DNA from: an uncultured Flavobacteriales bacterium
GTDB lineage: Bacteria; Bacteroidota; Bacteroidia; Flavobacteriales_G; Salibacteraceae
Length of the DNA stretch: 38,638 bases
Assembly (NCBI GenBank): GCA_937899835.1
Contig: CALCCE010000198.1
Coordinates: forward strand, 1-38,638
Reading direction: 5' to 3'
Of this stretch, positions 8,990 through 16,377 are shown in pieces. The notes under the pieces are model-generated. The model ran no database searches and was not told the origin of the DNA. It saw only the letters and a list, made by a program, of their open reading frames with translations. The first letter of the stretch is position 1; each line of letters starts with the position of its first letter. Both the position numbers and the translations under genes were made by a program.

Positions 8990-9536
8990 ACAATACCACC
9001 CGATTTCCGATGAGGTGTGGCAAGAAGCCGAATCGTACCTGGAACGCATGGAAGCAACTCCCGGTACCTTGCTGGTAAAGGAAGGTAAAACCTGCAAGCA
9101 CCTGTTTTTTCTGGAACAAGGCTTGCTCCGCTTTTTTGTGTGGCGCAAGGGCGTAGATGTCACCAAATTTTTCACCGTGGCGCCTTATTCTTTTACCTCG
9201 TTGCAGAGCTTTTCTAACCAGGAGCCTGCACTCGAAAATGTGGACGCACTTGAGGACAGTGTAATCTGGCGCATGAAGCGGGAAGATGCTTATCGGCTGT
9301 TGGAACGCCCCGAATGGGCCGTATTTGTGCGCGAACTAACGCAACAGGTGCAAGGCTACACGGAGAACATTCTGGAAGCCCTTCAAAACCAAACCGCAGA
9401 AGAACGGTACCGCAACCTCTTGGAAAATCAAGGTGATCTGTTGCAACGCGTTCCACTAAAGTACCTCGCCTCTTACCTGGGCATCACACCACAATCACTC
9501 AGTAGGATCCGCAAAAAGGTGGTACTCGACCGTTGA
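8964..9536 (+). CDS. Crp/Fnr-family transcriptional regulator
   Basis: 190 residues. The N-terminal cyclic-nucleotide-binding-like beta-roll (about 20-115) includes GTLLVKEGKTCKHLFFLEQGLLRFF; the classical PRARxS-type phosphate-binding cassette is not visible, so cAMP binding is doubtful. A linking helix follows, then a short winged-helix (about 150-190: LKYLASYLGITPQSLSRIRKK) with the usual recognition helix SLSRIRKK. This is the common Bacteroidota Crp/Fnr subtype. It overlaps the amidase gene by 26 nt. A perfect palindrome 40 nt after its stop, in front of the SRPBCC gene, is a good candidate target. Confidence 0.88.
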   Translation: MHPFRAFIEQYHPISDEVWQEAESYLERMEATPGTLLVKEGKTCKHLFFLEQGLLRFFVWRKGVDVTKFFTVAPYSFTSLQSFSNQEPALENVDALEDSVIWRMKREDAYRLLERPEWAVFVRELTQQVQGYTENILEALQNQTAEERYRNLLENQGDLLQRVPLKYLASYLGITPQSLSRIRKKVVLDR

Positions 9537-9552
9537 AGTTACCCTAAGGTAA

Positions 9553-9582
9553 TTGCCAGCACTTTTTCGCTCGGGAGTTTTG
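9553..9582 (+). promoter_or_regulatory. Candidate promoter of the SRPBCC gene
   Basis: TTG at 9553-9555 and GAGTTTTG at 9575-9582 (one mismatch to TAnnTTTG) are 19 nt apart. Transcription would start near 9589, the centre of the palindrome at 9576-9600. Confidence 0.4.
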
Positions 9583-9600
9583 TAATTCAATTACAAAACT
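9576..9600. promoter_or_regulatory. Perfect 25-bp palindrome, probable operator
   Basis: AGTTTTGTAATT (9576-9587), a central C at 9588, and its exact reverse complement (9589-9600) form a 12-bp-arm inverted repeat ending 8 nt before ATG 9609. It overlaps the candidate -7 element and start point, a position typical of a repressor site. The AT-rich sequence, lack of a T-run after it and neighbouring Crp/Fnr gene favour a protein-binding site over a terminator. Confidence 0.6.
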
Positions 9601-9608
9601 TCATTGTC

Positions 9609-10109
9609 ATGTTACGATTTCTCACCTTTAGTCTATCCCTTTTGAGTCTTTCAACCGGAGCACAAAACCCTTCTAAAACGCCTTCTAAAAAGCACTTTTG
9701 GCACAGTATGGAAACTACTGCTACGCCAGCTGCCGTATGGAAAGTGTGGACCCAAGTAGACAATTGGCATACCTGGGACACCGGCCTGCGATCTGCCACC
9801 TTGAAGAGCGACAGCTTTGGCTTAGGCACCCGAGGAGTTATTACCTCTTTGGAAGGTCGAAAATCTAAGTTCAAAGTGGTAGACTACCAGGAGGGCCAGT
9901 CGTATACGTTCAAAACGGCCTTGCCTTTGGGCGGACTATACGTAAAACGATCTTGGAAAGAAGAAAACGGAAAAACGGTATTTACCCACGAAGTGTGGTT
10001 CAGTGGCCTCACCGGCGGATTATTTGCCAAGTTGCTGGGCAATGATTTTCGTGAAATGCTTCCTGGCGTGTTGGAAAAGGTGAAGGAACAGGCGGAGGCG
10101 ATGCCTTGA
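9609..10109 (+). CDS. Secreted SRPBCC (START/polyketide-cyclase-like) protein
   Basis: 166 residues. A signal peptide (MLRFLTFSLSLLSLSTGAQ, cleavage after AQ) precedes a complete SRPBCC fold of about 140 residues: METTATPAAVWKVWTQVDNWHTWDTGL, then a strand-rich middle (GVITSLEGRKSKFKVVDYQEGQSYTF), and a long C-terminal helix (FREMLPGVLEKVKEQAEA). These proteins bind hydrophobic ligands in a deep cavity. An exported version suggests a periplasmic lipid or aromatic carrier, although the ligand is unknown. Its promoter region carries a perfect palindrome, so it is probably tightly regulated, perhaps by the Crp/Fnr protein encoded just upstream. Confidence 0.82.
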   Translation: MLRFLTFSLSLLSLSTGAQNPSKTPSKKHFWHSMETTATPAAVWKVWTQVDNWHTWDTGLRSATLKSDSFGLGTRGVITSLEGRKSKFKVVDYQEGQSYTFKTALPLGGLYVKRSWKEENGKTVFTHEVWFSGLTGGLFAKLLGNDFREMLPGVLEKVKEQAEAMP

Positions 10110-10150
10110 GACGTTTTTTTGGTATAATAAAAGCTTTCACTTCCCGATAA

Positions 10151-10729
10151 TCACTTTAAATCGATTTCCGAAACCTTCAACACCCAAAGATCCTTTTCTT
10201 GATTGCCAAAACGCTTGGTTTCCCGGAAAATCTGCAGTCCAATCCTGTGTTTGATGCCTTGATCGGATGGTGCTATTTCAAGCGTTCCCCGATATTCGCC
10301 GGTCTCCGTCAGTTGAAAAGCGGAGACTTCGCCCAACTGGGGTTGTGTTTCAGCATTTTCCCGGAGATAGGGCTGCAGCCAACCCAAAGCCGTGGTATCT
10401 ACTTGAAGTTGATCTTTATCCCAGGAAATCAGTGCCGGGTCGGTCATTAAATCCTGGGCCAATTCAAGGGCCTGCGCCCGAAAAGCCCTCTCTTGATTGG
10501 GATCGGCGGCAAGCTTCAGGTAGCTCCAAAAGTCCATTACCTTTTGCCGCGCCAACCACTCCATGGCTTGTAGTTGATCTGCACTCAACGAGTCGCCATC
10601 AATTCCAATTTCCAATGGAGCTAAAGGAGCCGGAGCCGCTTTCATCATCTGTTCCTGATTCTCAGCACCCGCACAAGCGACAAGCTTCAAGATCAACACA
10701 GCAAAAAGCCAAAGTTTCCAATGCTTCAT
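10151..10729 (-). CDS. Lipoprotein of unknown function
   Basis: 192 residues with a lipoprotein signal peptide and lipobox LVAC (Cys19), so the mature protein should be lipid-anchored. The following ~25 residues are Ala/Pro-rich linker; the rest is helical then beta-rich (EYRGTLEIAPSDQGIKHRIGLQIF). No family recognised. Its ATG overlaps the stop of the upstream gene in a 4-nt ATGA arrangement, a sign of translational coupling, so it is likely a partner of the membrane protein encoded at 10726-11658. Confidence 0.72.
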   Translation of the reverse strand: MKHWKLWLFAVLILKLVACAGAENQEQMMKAAPAPLAPLEIGIDGDSLSADQLQAMEWLARQKVMDFWSYLKLAADPNQERAFRAQALELAQDLMTDPALISWDKDQLQVDTTALGWLQPYLRENAETQPQLGEVSAFQLTETGEYRGTLEIAPSDQGIKHRIGLQIFRETKRFGNQEKDLWVLKVSEIDLK

Positions 10730-11658
10730 GGTTGCTCCTCCCGCACTCGAAAGCGCATTTTTATGATTTGACTGCCGCGGTAGAGCGTTTCGATCACCTC
10801 GATATTTTTTAAGCTGGGGATGGGCATGGTGAGTTTGTTGATGAACTCCTCTTTATTATGAAGGTCCAGTGCCAGTCGACCTCCAATCCCTACTTGGTAA
10901 ATTTCTGCATCGGGGGCAAACATTTGATCCAATTGTAGCCTACGCCGTTCCCAGCCTTGCCGGTCGGCGGTAGAAAACAGGTGAATCATCAAGGCGTAAT
11001 CATTGGTGCGCAGCGCTACTTGCTCCGAACCAGCCCCTGAAACAACCCGGGTAATGGTATCGGTGCGGTAATATGCTCCCCGAACGATAAACCGCAGTTG
11101 GCCATTGGGACTCGGAATTTGCAAACATCCATTGCTATCGGTTTGCAGGCGTTGAGGACTTTCACCCTCCCTCCAAATCTCAATCTCCAAGGGTTGATTG
11201 GTGATGGCCATTTCCCGATCCGCATCGATGAAGCAAAAGGTGTACGCTTCTTGTCCGGGAATCAACCACCACAAACCTCCCAAAACCAAAGCTACTGCCA
11301 CCAAGATCGTTAAGTACCTTTTATTCGAACTTGTTGGTTTCGCTGTTGGCGTTTTAGGTGGAGTAGGTAAGGCATTTTTCTGCTTAAAAGCCGCCCAATT
11401 CTCACAACCGATGTAGGCACTCAAGAGGTTGAGCATATCGATGCGGGGAAGCTTTTCTGACTCCGATTTCATGTGGGTATAGAACCATTTTTCACTGATT
11501 CGTCCCCGGGTTGTTTGAAACAAGTCTTCTTGAAAATCGACAATGTCTTGCCCCTTCCATTGGCGAATGTCAACACTACTCGCCGTGTGGTTTTGGAGGA
11601 AGGTAGCGGCTACCTGGTCCTTTAACAGCTGAAAATATGCGGAATCTGAAGTTGGCAT
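10726..11658 (-). CDS. Single-pass membrane protein with helical cytoplasmic domain
   Basis: 310 residues from ATG 11658; an upstream start at 11688 would add ten residues. Residues 1-95 are helical and charged, with ISEKWFYTHMKSESEKLPRI and MLNLLSAYIGCENWAAF, a motif set I associate with Bacteroidota proteins of unknown function that carry a DNA-binding-like or adaptor N-domain. A Pro/Thr linker leads to one membrane helix at about 115-134, then ~175 extracytoplasmic residues, beta-rich and containing a carboxypeptidase-regulatory-like stretch (LQTDSNGCLQIPSPNGQLRF). Layout resembles a transmembrane signalling adaptor or anti-sigma-like protein, but no sigma factor is adjacent. It is translationally coupled to the lipoprotein gene and divergent from the DUF4349 gene. 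Confidence 0.68.
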   Translation of the reverse strand: MPTSDSAYFQLLKDQVAATFLQNHTASSVDIRQWKGQDIVDFQEDLFQTTRGRISEKWFYTHMKSESEKLPRIDMLNLLSAYIGCENWAAFKQKNALPTPPKTPTAKPTSSNKRYLTILVAVALVLGGLWWLIPGQEAYTFCFIDADREMAITNQPLEIEIWREGESPQRLQTDSNGCLQIPSPNGQLRFIVRGAYYRTDTITRVVSGAGSEQVALRTNDYALMIHLFSTADRQGWERRRLQLDQMFAPDAEIYQVGIGGRLALDLHNKEEFINKLTMPIPSLKNIEVIETLYRGSQIIKMRFRVREEQP

Positions 11659-11689
11659 AAAAGTGGGCTCAAGAAGCCTGAGGAGCAAA

Positions 11690-11725
11690 TTACAACTTGT
11701 AAAACATTTTACAAACGCCTTACAA
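11690..11725. promoter_or_regulatory. Cluster of TTACAA/TTGTAA half-sites between divergent genes
   Basis: Four exact hexamers occur within 36 bp: TTACAA 11690-11695, TTGTAA 11697-11702, TTACAA 11709-11714 and TTACAA 11720-11725. The middle pair belongs to a perfect 8-bp inverted repeat, TTGTAAAA (11697-11704) and TTTTACAA (11707-11714). The site lies 32 nt before ATG 11658 (-) and 68 nt before ATG 11794 (+), well placed for a regulator of both. The half-site is shared with the palindrome at 9576-9600. Confidence 0.5.
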
Positions 11726-11793
11726 GCATTCTACCAAGGCTTCGGGGAAAGCTCCGGTAGCTTCGACTCATCGAAACCAAAATCAATACAACG

Positions 11794-12750
11794 ATGAAAC
11801 GAATTCTTTTTCCCATCCTAACGTTTGGAATCATTGCCTTTTGGGGATGCTCCGCAGCACCCGAAAGTGAAATAGTCCCCCTTTACGCAACACCCAATTC
11901 TGAAAGCCAGCTGAGTGCAAAAGTTACTACCAAAGAAGATTTGCTCTCCTCTTCTGCATCCCAAACGGATCAGGACACTTCTTATCTAATGACCCGTACT
12001 GCCAACCTGCGCTTCCGTGTGGCCGATGTGGCTCAGGCCACCTACGAGTTGGAGCGCATGGTAAGCCAACATGGCGGACGGGTATCCTACACCCATTTGC
12101 AAAGTCAAAACCTGGGCCAACACGAAATCCAGGTGCACCCCGATAGTATTTTAGAAATTCACCGCTTTCGGGTCTCCAACCAGGTAGTAATTCGCATTCC
12201 CGACCATCAATTGGATGGGCTACTACGTTCGATCGTTCCAATGGTCGATTTTCTGGACTATCGCACATTATCTGCCGAGGACAAACAACTGGAATACCTT
12301 GCCAACCAGTGGGCCCAAAAGCGGGCCATCGAAGCTAAAAAGTCGCTGGAAAATGACCCTACCGTTCAAGGCGAGAACCAGCAGGAGGCCCAGCAATTTC
12401 AGCGCAAGCTATCGGCCTTGAACCAAAAAGCAGACCGGGCGGCTTTGGCCAACCGAGTCATCGAGCGCGATGCAGTGCTTTCTACCTTCACCTTGCAGTT
12501 GTATCAACGGGATGCCAGCTGTGAAACGCTACTGTATGCCCCTGCGCCTCCCGCAGTTTACCAACAGAGCAAGCTCTCTGAAATTGGCAATCGTTTGCAA
12601 ACCGGTTGGGAAGTATTGGAAGCCTTTCTTCTGTTTGTGGTCCAAAGTTGGAGCCTCATCTTAATGGCGATCGTGCTCTGGATATTGGTTCGTCGATGGA
12701 AAGCCATTCGAGGACAGAAAACCTGGACTAAAGCGACTAAAAATCAATGA
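11794..12750 (+). CDS. DUF4349-domain lipoprotein
   Basis: 318 residues. Lipoprotein signal peptide with Cys19 (IIAFWGC). Residues ~68-260 match the DUF4349 layout: a beta-strand opening (TANLRFRVADVAQATYELERMVSQHGGRVS), then RIPDHQLDGLLRSI, then a long charged coiled coil (about 180-225), a second beta part (STFTLQLYQ), and a C-terminal membrane helix (about 280-300) ending in basic residues. The function of the family is unknown; members are envelope proteins. It is divergent from the coupled membrane protein and lipoprotein genes. TAGCTTCG at 11758-11765 fits a -7 element, but no -33 box is clear. Its 3' end overlaps the convergent gene by 14 nt. Confidence 0.88.
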   Translation: MKRILFPILTFGIIAFWGCSAAPESEIVPLYATPNSESQLSAKVTTKEDLLSSSASQTDQDTSYLMTRTANLRFRVADVAQATYELERMVSQHGGRVSYTHLQSQNLGQHEIQVHPDSILEIHRFRVSNQVVIRIPDHQLDGLLRSIVPMVDFLDYRTLSAEDKQLEYLANQWAQKRAIEAKKSLENDPTVQGENQQEAQQFQRKLSALNQKADRAALANRVIERDAVLSTFTLQLYQRDASCETLLYAPAPPAVYQQSKLSEIGNRLQTGWEVLEAFLLFVVQSWSLILMAIVLWILVRRWKAIRGQKTWTKATKNQ

Positions 12751-13837
12751 GCTTACTCAACACCCCGGTAAGCAATGGAGCCAGAATAGACAAGATCACC
12801 TTGGCCGAATCCAGCGTAGAACCTTTCAATAAAAAGAGGTTTTCCATTTCGGCCAAGGGCTCCAACGCCAACGTAGCCGGTTCCTCTTCCGCAACATGAA
12901 GGGATTTTTCCAGACGTTGCTCGTAGTGGTCTACAATCCATTCGCCCTTTCTTTTCAATTGAATGTATATCGGCACGTAGGCCATCCCCAAAAACAAGGT
13001 GAAGACCATGCCATACAAATACACGAACTCAATTGGAAATAATATTTCCTGGCGGTTGAAAGCTTGTAAAAACATCTCACGGCCAAACGCCGTGGTGATG
13101 GTAGAACCAGAAATGAGGATGGCCAGCACAAACAGGTAAAAGTTGAGCGATTTCACCAACAACCTGAATTGATCAGCCTTTTTGCGAATGTCGTTGACAT
13201 CCCGCAAATGCTCCAGCGCAAAGTTGACCTGAAACATCCCGGTTAAAGCCATGAGCGGAGCAATAGCAGTGAGTCCGATCATGGTCATTACCGTAAATTC
13301 CGGATCATTCAAAAGCACTTGAAACTGGCTGGCGATGCGCAAAAAAGACATATAATAAGCTTCTGAGGGAAGCACCAGGGCCCAACTCCCACCAGAGATG
13401 AGGACCGCTAACACCAAAAAAACAATGGCCAAAAATCCTGAAAACCAAACTTGTCCGAGGCGCAATTTCGCATTCAATCGCACCTTTCGGTTACCGAAAA
13501 GTAAAGGCAACACAAATCCGAAGGAAACCCCCAACAAGCAGGAAAAGATGAACATCCAAACCAAAAACTGGGTGTGGTAATGAAAAAACAGGTCTTCGCG
13601 CTTTTTCAACCTCACCGCAGACTCATATGGAAGGGGCGGCTTCAATTCCTTTTGAGGTTCTAAATAAATACGGTCTACCACGGTGCCATAGTCATCTTCA
13701 ACAATGACCGTATTCTTTTTCATCAGCTCCGTTTTTACCCCTGTAGAAAAGATGGTGAAGGCCAGCAGCAGACCAAACATGATCATGCCCATTACGGCCA
13801 AGGGCTGGAAGGCCCGAATATTAGAATCGGATAACAA
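12737..13837 (-). CDS. Polytopic membrane protein of unknown function
   Basis: 366 residues with about six hydrophobic segments (around 13-33, 91-112, 130-150, 183-203, 231-250, 268-290). A hydrophilic extracytoplasmic or cytoplasmic loop lies at 34-88 and a soluble tail at 295-366 (HYEQRLEKSLHVAEEEPATLALEPLAEMENLFLL interrupted by no obvious motif). No family recognised. The start is TTG 13837 just after an in-frame stop; ATG 13792 would remove 15 residues but sits inside the first helix region. It overlaps the convergent DUF4349 gene by 14 nt and is divergent from the YceI gene with a 126-bp gap. Confidence 0.65.
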   Translation of the reverse strand: MLSDSNIRAFQPLAVMGMIMFGLLLAFTIFSTGVKTELMKKNTVIVEDDYGTVVDRIYLEPQKELKPPLPYESAVRLKKREDLFFHYHTQFLVWMFIFSCLLGVSFGFVLPLLFGNRKVRLNAKLRLGQVWFSGFLAIVFLVLAVLISGGSWALVLPSEAYYMSFLRIASQFQVLLNDPEFTVMTMIGLTAIAPLMALTGMFQVNFALEHLRDVNDIRKKADQFRLLVKSLNFYLFVLAILISGSTITTAFGREMFLQAFNRQEILFPIEFVYLYGMVFTLFLGMAYVPIYIQLKRKGEWIVDHYEQRLEKSLHVAEEEPATLALEPLAEMENLFLLKGSTLDSAKVILSILAPLLTGVLSKLIDF

Positions 13838-13963
13838 GGGTTAACAGATTAATGGATTTCTAAAATAGGAAATCACCTGCAAAAGCAGGCGGTTTCGTTT
13901 CGGCTTGCCGCTTTTTGCTATCTTCCAACTTCTCTTACCTCTACATCCTACAACACTCCCGGT

Positions 13964-15001
13964 ATGAAACACCTGGTTCCCTTGTGCACCTTGCTTTTCC
14001 TCAGCTTTTCCCTTTTGGCGCAATACGAAAAGGTCTACCAGATTCCACTGCCCGAAAAATTCGATGGACTTTCTCAAGAAGTTACCATCAAAAGTTCGCC
14101 CAATCCCAACTTACCTGCTTTCGTAGAAGGACAAACCGACCTACTCATTTGGAAACACAGTACCACCATTACCGCTACAGCAGACATGAAGGTGGTGGAG
14201 GCCGGAGCTTACCTGCTGAATTATGGAACTTGGAAACTCCGTGTGGCTTTTAAGCCCAAAGAAATCAAGGAGAAGTTTCGGTGCTCCTCACTTCAACTGA
14301 AGGCTGGCGAAAGCATTACGTTTCCTGACAATGATCGCTATGGCTCTTTCACCGAAACCGGTTGGAACTTTTGGTACGTCATTGCAGAAAACGCTGATGG
14401 AAAAAAGATTTTCGGTTACGAAATTCTCGAAACTACCGGCAAAATGAGCGATGGCACTCAGGTGTTGCCCTTGCTCACCTCCAAAAGTCAACTCAACTGG
14501 ACGGGCAAAGCGGGCGATTCGGACTACTCCCTTTCCGGAACCTTGCGGGCTTCCTCCGGCAAACTTCAAATTCAAGAGGGGCAACTGCGTGGAGGGGCGT
14601 TGGAAGTGAACATGGAAAGCTTGCAACACGAGAACAACAGTGTGGCCAAGCACCTGAAGGATGATGACTTTTTTGCCGTAAAAAGCCATCCCAAGGCCAG
14701 TTTTACAATCCAATCGGTAGAAGCTTTAGAAGCGGGCAAATACCGCATTACCGGTGAAATGACTATGAAAGGCATCACGCAAACGGAGTCGTTTGAGGTG
14801 CAACTAACGGAAGGTGAAAAACAGTATCAACTTAACGGAACCTTGATTTTGGACCGTACTAAATATGACGTACTCTACGGGTCGACCAAAGCCCCTGGAA
14901 GTGGATATTCCATTGCAGACGAATTTAGCCTGGAAGTGGTGTTGGTGTTTCGAAAAGACTACCCGGGATCAAAATCTTGGAATTCGGTGGAAAAACGATA
15001 A
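13964..15001 (+). CDS. Secreted protein: unknown N-domain fused to YceI-like domain
   Basis: 345 residues. Signal peptide at 1-20 (ends SFSLLAQ). Residues ~25-160 form a domain I do not recognise, with Trp/Tyr-rich strands (GAYLLNYGTWKLRVAF, ETGWNFWYVIAENADGK). It resembles in style the DUF2911-type proteins of Bacteroidota but is not a clear match. Residues ~168-335 are a YceI-like lipocalin-type barrel: SQLNWTGKAG at the start, then SVAKHLKDDDFFAVKSHPKASF, then GEMTMKGITQTESFEV, and FSLEVVLVF at the end. YceI domains bind isoprenoid or other lipids in the periplasm. The fusion suggests the N-domain acts on or delivers the same ligand. TATCTTCC at 13919-13926 is a near -7 match. Confidence 0.82.
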   Translation: MKHLVPLCTLLFLSFSLLAQYEKVYQIPLPEKFDGLSQEVTIKSSPNPNLPAFVEGQTDLLIWKHSTTITATADMKVVEAGAYLLNYGTWKLRVAFKPKEIKEKFRCSSLQLKAGESITFPDNDRYGSFTETGWNFWYVIAENADGKKIFGYEILETTGKMSDGTQVLPLLTSKSQLNWTGKAGDSDYSLSGTLRASSGKLQIQEGQLRGGALEVNMESLQHENNSVAKHLKDDDFFAVKSHPKASFTIQSVEALEAGKYRITGEMTMKGITQTESFEVQLTEGEKQYQLNGTLILDRTKYDVLYGSTKAPGSGYSIADEFSLEVVLVFRKDYPGSKSWNSVEKR

Positions 15002-15109
15002 AGCAGAAAATCCCAGCGAATCGCCGTATAAAGGTTGCTAATAATAAACGGTCCAAAAGGCATCGGATAGTCTCACTTATTTTGGTCGCAGACCGATAAA
15101 AAAGGAAAC

Positions 15110-15919
15110 ATGCCTTCAAGAACCCTGCTCTCACAGCGCCATCCGTGGCTGTATGCTGTTTCCGTTTGGGAAAAGCAATTCCGAAGAAAACTCTCCTGGC
15201 AGTATGACGGGAAAAGCTACACGCAATTTCGATCTGCAGAAAAGCTTCCTTTTCGAGTAAAAAAGCACCAGTCGAAGTTAATCCGCAAGTTGGGCGATTC
15301 GGACATGCAGTTACAACGCAACAAGGTGGAGAACCTGAAAATTGTCGTGGAATTGGTCAACGGAATCATCATTCGTCCGGGAGATACCTTTTCGTTTTGC
15401 AAAACGGTAGGCCGTCCCACCACAAAAAGGGGCTTTAAACATGGTATGGAGCTTTCTTTGGGCAAAGCTCGGCCTGGTATTGGCGGAGGAATCTGCCAGA
15501 GCTCCAACCTGCTTCATTGGCTAGCGCTCCATAGTCCGCTGACTGTTTCGGAAAGGCACCACCACAGTTTTGACCCCTTTCCAGACGATGGCCGGGTGCT
15601 GCCCTATGCAAGCGGAGCAACCGTGTTCTACAACTACCGTGATTTCCAATTGACCAACCACACCACTTGGACCTTCCAAATCAACCTTTGGCTCACCGAT
15701 AAATTGTTGGAAGGAGAAATTCGAGTGGATCAGGAGTTGGACTTTGCCTACCACGTTTTTGAGCGCAACCACCGCTTTGTTTGCGAAGAAAACCAATGGT
15801 TTCGGTGCAACGAGCTTTGGCGAAAAAAGATTGCCAAGTTCCGTGGAGGTGCCTTAATAGAAGAAGAGCACCTTTACTCCAACAAAGGCAAGGTAATGTA
15901 CAGCAGGTCAGCTTTTTGA
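15110..15919 (+). CDS. VanW-domain protein
   Basis: 269 residues without signal peptide. Residues ~70-185 carry the VanW signature: NGIIIRPGDTFSFCKTVGR, then KARPGIGGGICQSSNLLHW (conserved GGGxCQ at 125-130), then RHHHSFDPFPDDGRVLPYASGATVFYNY split across conserved turns. Named after the vancomycin-resistance cluster accessory protein VanW, the family is of unknown biochemical role and occurs widely in bacteria without that resistance. Nothing else here suggests a van cluster, so no resistance role should be read into it. Not clearly linked to neighbours in an operon. Confidence 0.88.
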   Translation: MPSRTLLSQRHPWLYAVSVWEKQFRRKLSWQYDGKSYTQFRSAEKLPFRVKKHQSKLIRKLGDSDMQLQRNKVENLKIVVELVNGIIIRPGDTFSFCKTVGRPTTKRGFKHGMELSLGKARPGIGGGICQSSNLLHWLALHSPLTVSERHHHSFDPFPDDGRVLPYASGATVFYNYRDFQLTNHTTWTFQINLWLTDKLLEGEIRVDQELDFAYHVFERNHRFVCEENQWFRCNELWRKKIAKFRGGALIEEEHLYSNKGKVMYSRSAF

Positions 15920-16032
15920 GCCATCAGGGACCGCTTTCAGCAAATTCAATTATAATTTTTTTCGCCAACTGCCAACTTATACAGGTTTCGTTGCGTCTAT
16001 GTTATCGTACGGCGAAAGCCAAAATTGATACG

Positions 16033-16116
16033 ATGAACCAAACCACCCCAATAACGCAATATTTATTGCTCCCCAACCGGGAATGCTGGAACAACAGTAT
16101 TTCCGAGCACTCGTAA
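16033..16116 (+). CDS. Short ORF (27 aa) preceding an intrinsic terminator
   Basis: ATG at 16033, stop at 16114-16116, encoding 27 residues that begin MNQTTPITQYLLLPNRECW. A strong stem-loop with T-run begins 27 nt after the stop. The arrangement resembles a leader peptide with a downstream attenuator, or a small RNA carrying a peptide. Coding status cannot be decided by eye; a second, similarly organised ORF follows at 16199. Confidence 0.35.
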   Translation: MNQTTPITQYLLLPNRECWNNSISEHS

Positions 16117-16142
16117 CAGGAACCGAACACCTGGCCCGACCT

Positions 16143-16179
16143 AAAGCCTGTTTCGTTCCTGCGAAGACAGGCTTTTTTT
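16143..16179 (+). terminator. Strong intrinsic terminator
   Basis: AAAGCCTGT (16143-16151) pairs exactly with ACAGGCTTT (16167-16175). The stem continues as TTCG/CGAA (16152-16155 and 16162-16165) with one bulged G, a 6-nt loop and a T-run of seven. It ends a short transcript that includes the 27-residue ORF. Confidence 0.8.
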
Positions 16180-16198
16180 ATCACGCTACATTTTCAAC

Positions 16199-16312
16199 AT
16201 GATCTTATCACAACAACCAATAACCCTTAGCTACGCTATCCTTCAGCGAAGCGTTCCCTGGGTGAATTGGCCTCCTGGCCATTTCGATAGCTTGTTTTCA
16301 AAAACATGCTAA
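16199..16312 (+). CDS. Second short ORF (37 aa) whose stop enters a terminator stem
   Basis: ATG 16199, 19 nt past the first terminator; the TAA at 16310-16312 overlaps the first bases of the second terminator stem. The peptide begins MILSQQPITLSYAILQRS and contains a Trp/Pro-rich PWVNWPPGH stretch. Both peptides share PIT near the N-terminus and a Trp further on. A ribosome finishing this ORF would mask the stem, the logic of translation-coupled attenuation. Coding status is inferred, not proven. Confidence 0.35.
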   Translation: MILSQQPITLSYAILQRSVPWVNWPPGHFDSLFSKTC

Positions 16313-16345
16313 CCCGGGGTTCTTCAGAAGGCTCCGGGTTTTTTT
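16311..16345 (+). terminator. Second intrinsic terminator, just upstream of the PcfJ-type gene
   Basis: AACCCGG (16311-16317) pairs with CCGGGTT (16334-16340), with an inner TTCT/AGAA pairing, followed by a run of T to 16345. It ends 32 nt before ATG 16378, so expression of that gene from upstream would need read-through. Confidence 0.72.
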
Positions 16346-16377
16346 ATGCCTTTTTCAAACCTCAACACTTATTGGTC

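Noticed and set aside
15110-15919. Possible vancomycin-resistance locus because of the VanW domain
   Set aside because: No vanHAX-type ligase, dehydrogenase or two-component genes are nearby, and VanW domains are common in bacteria without this trait.
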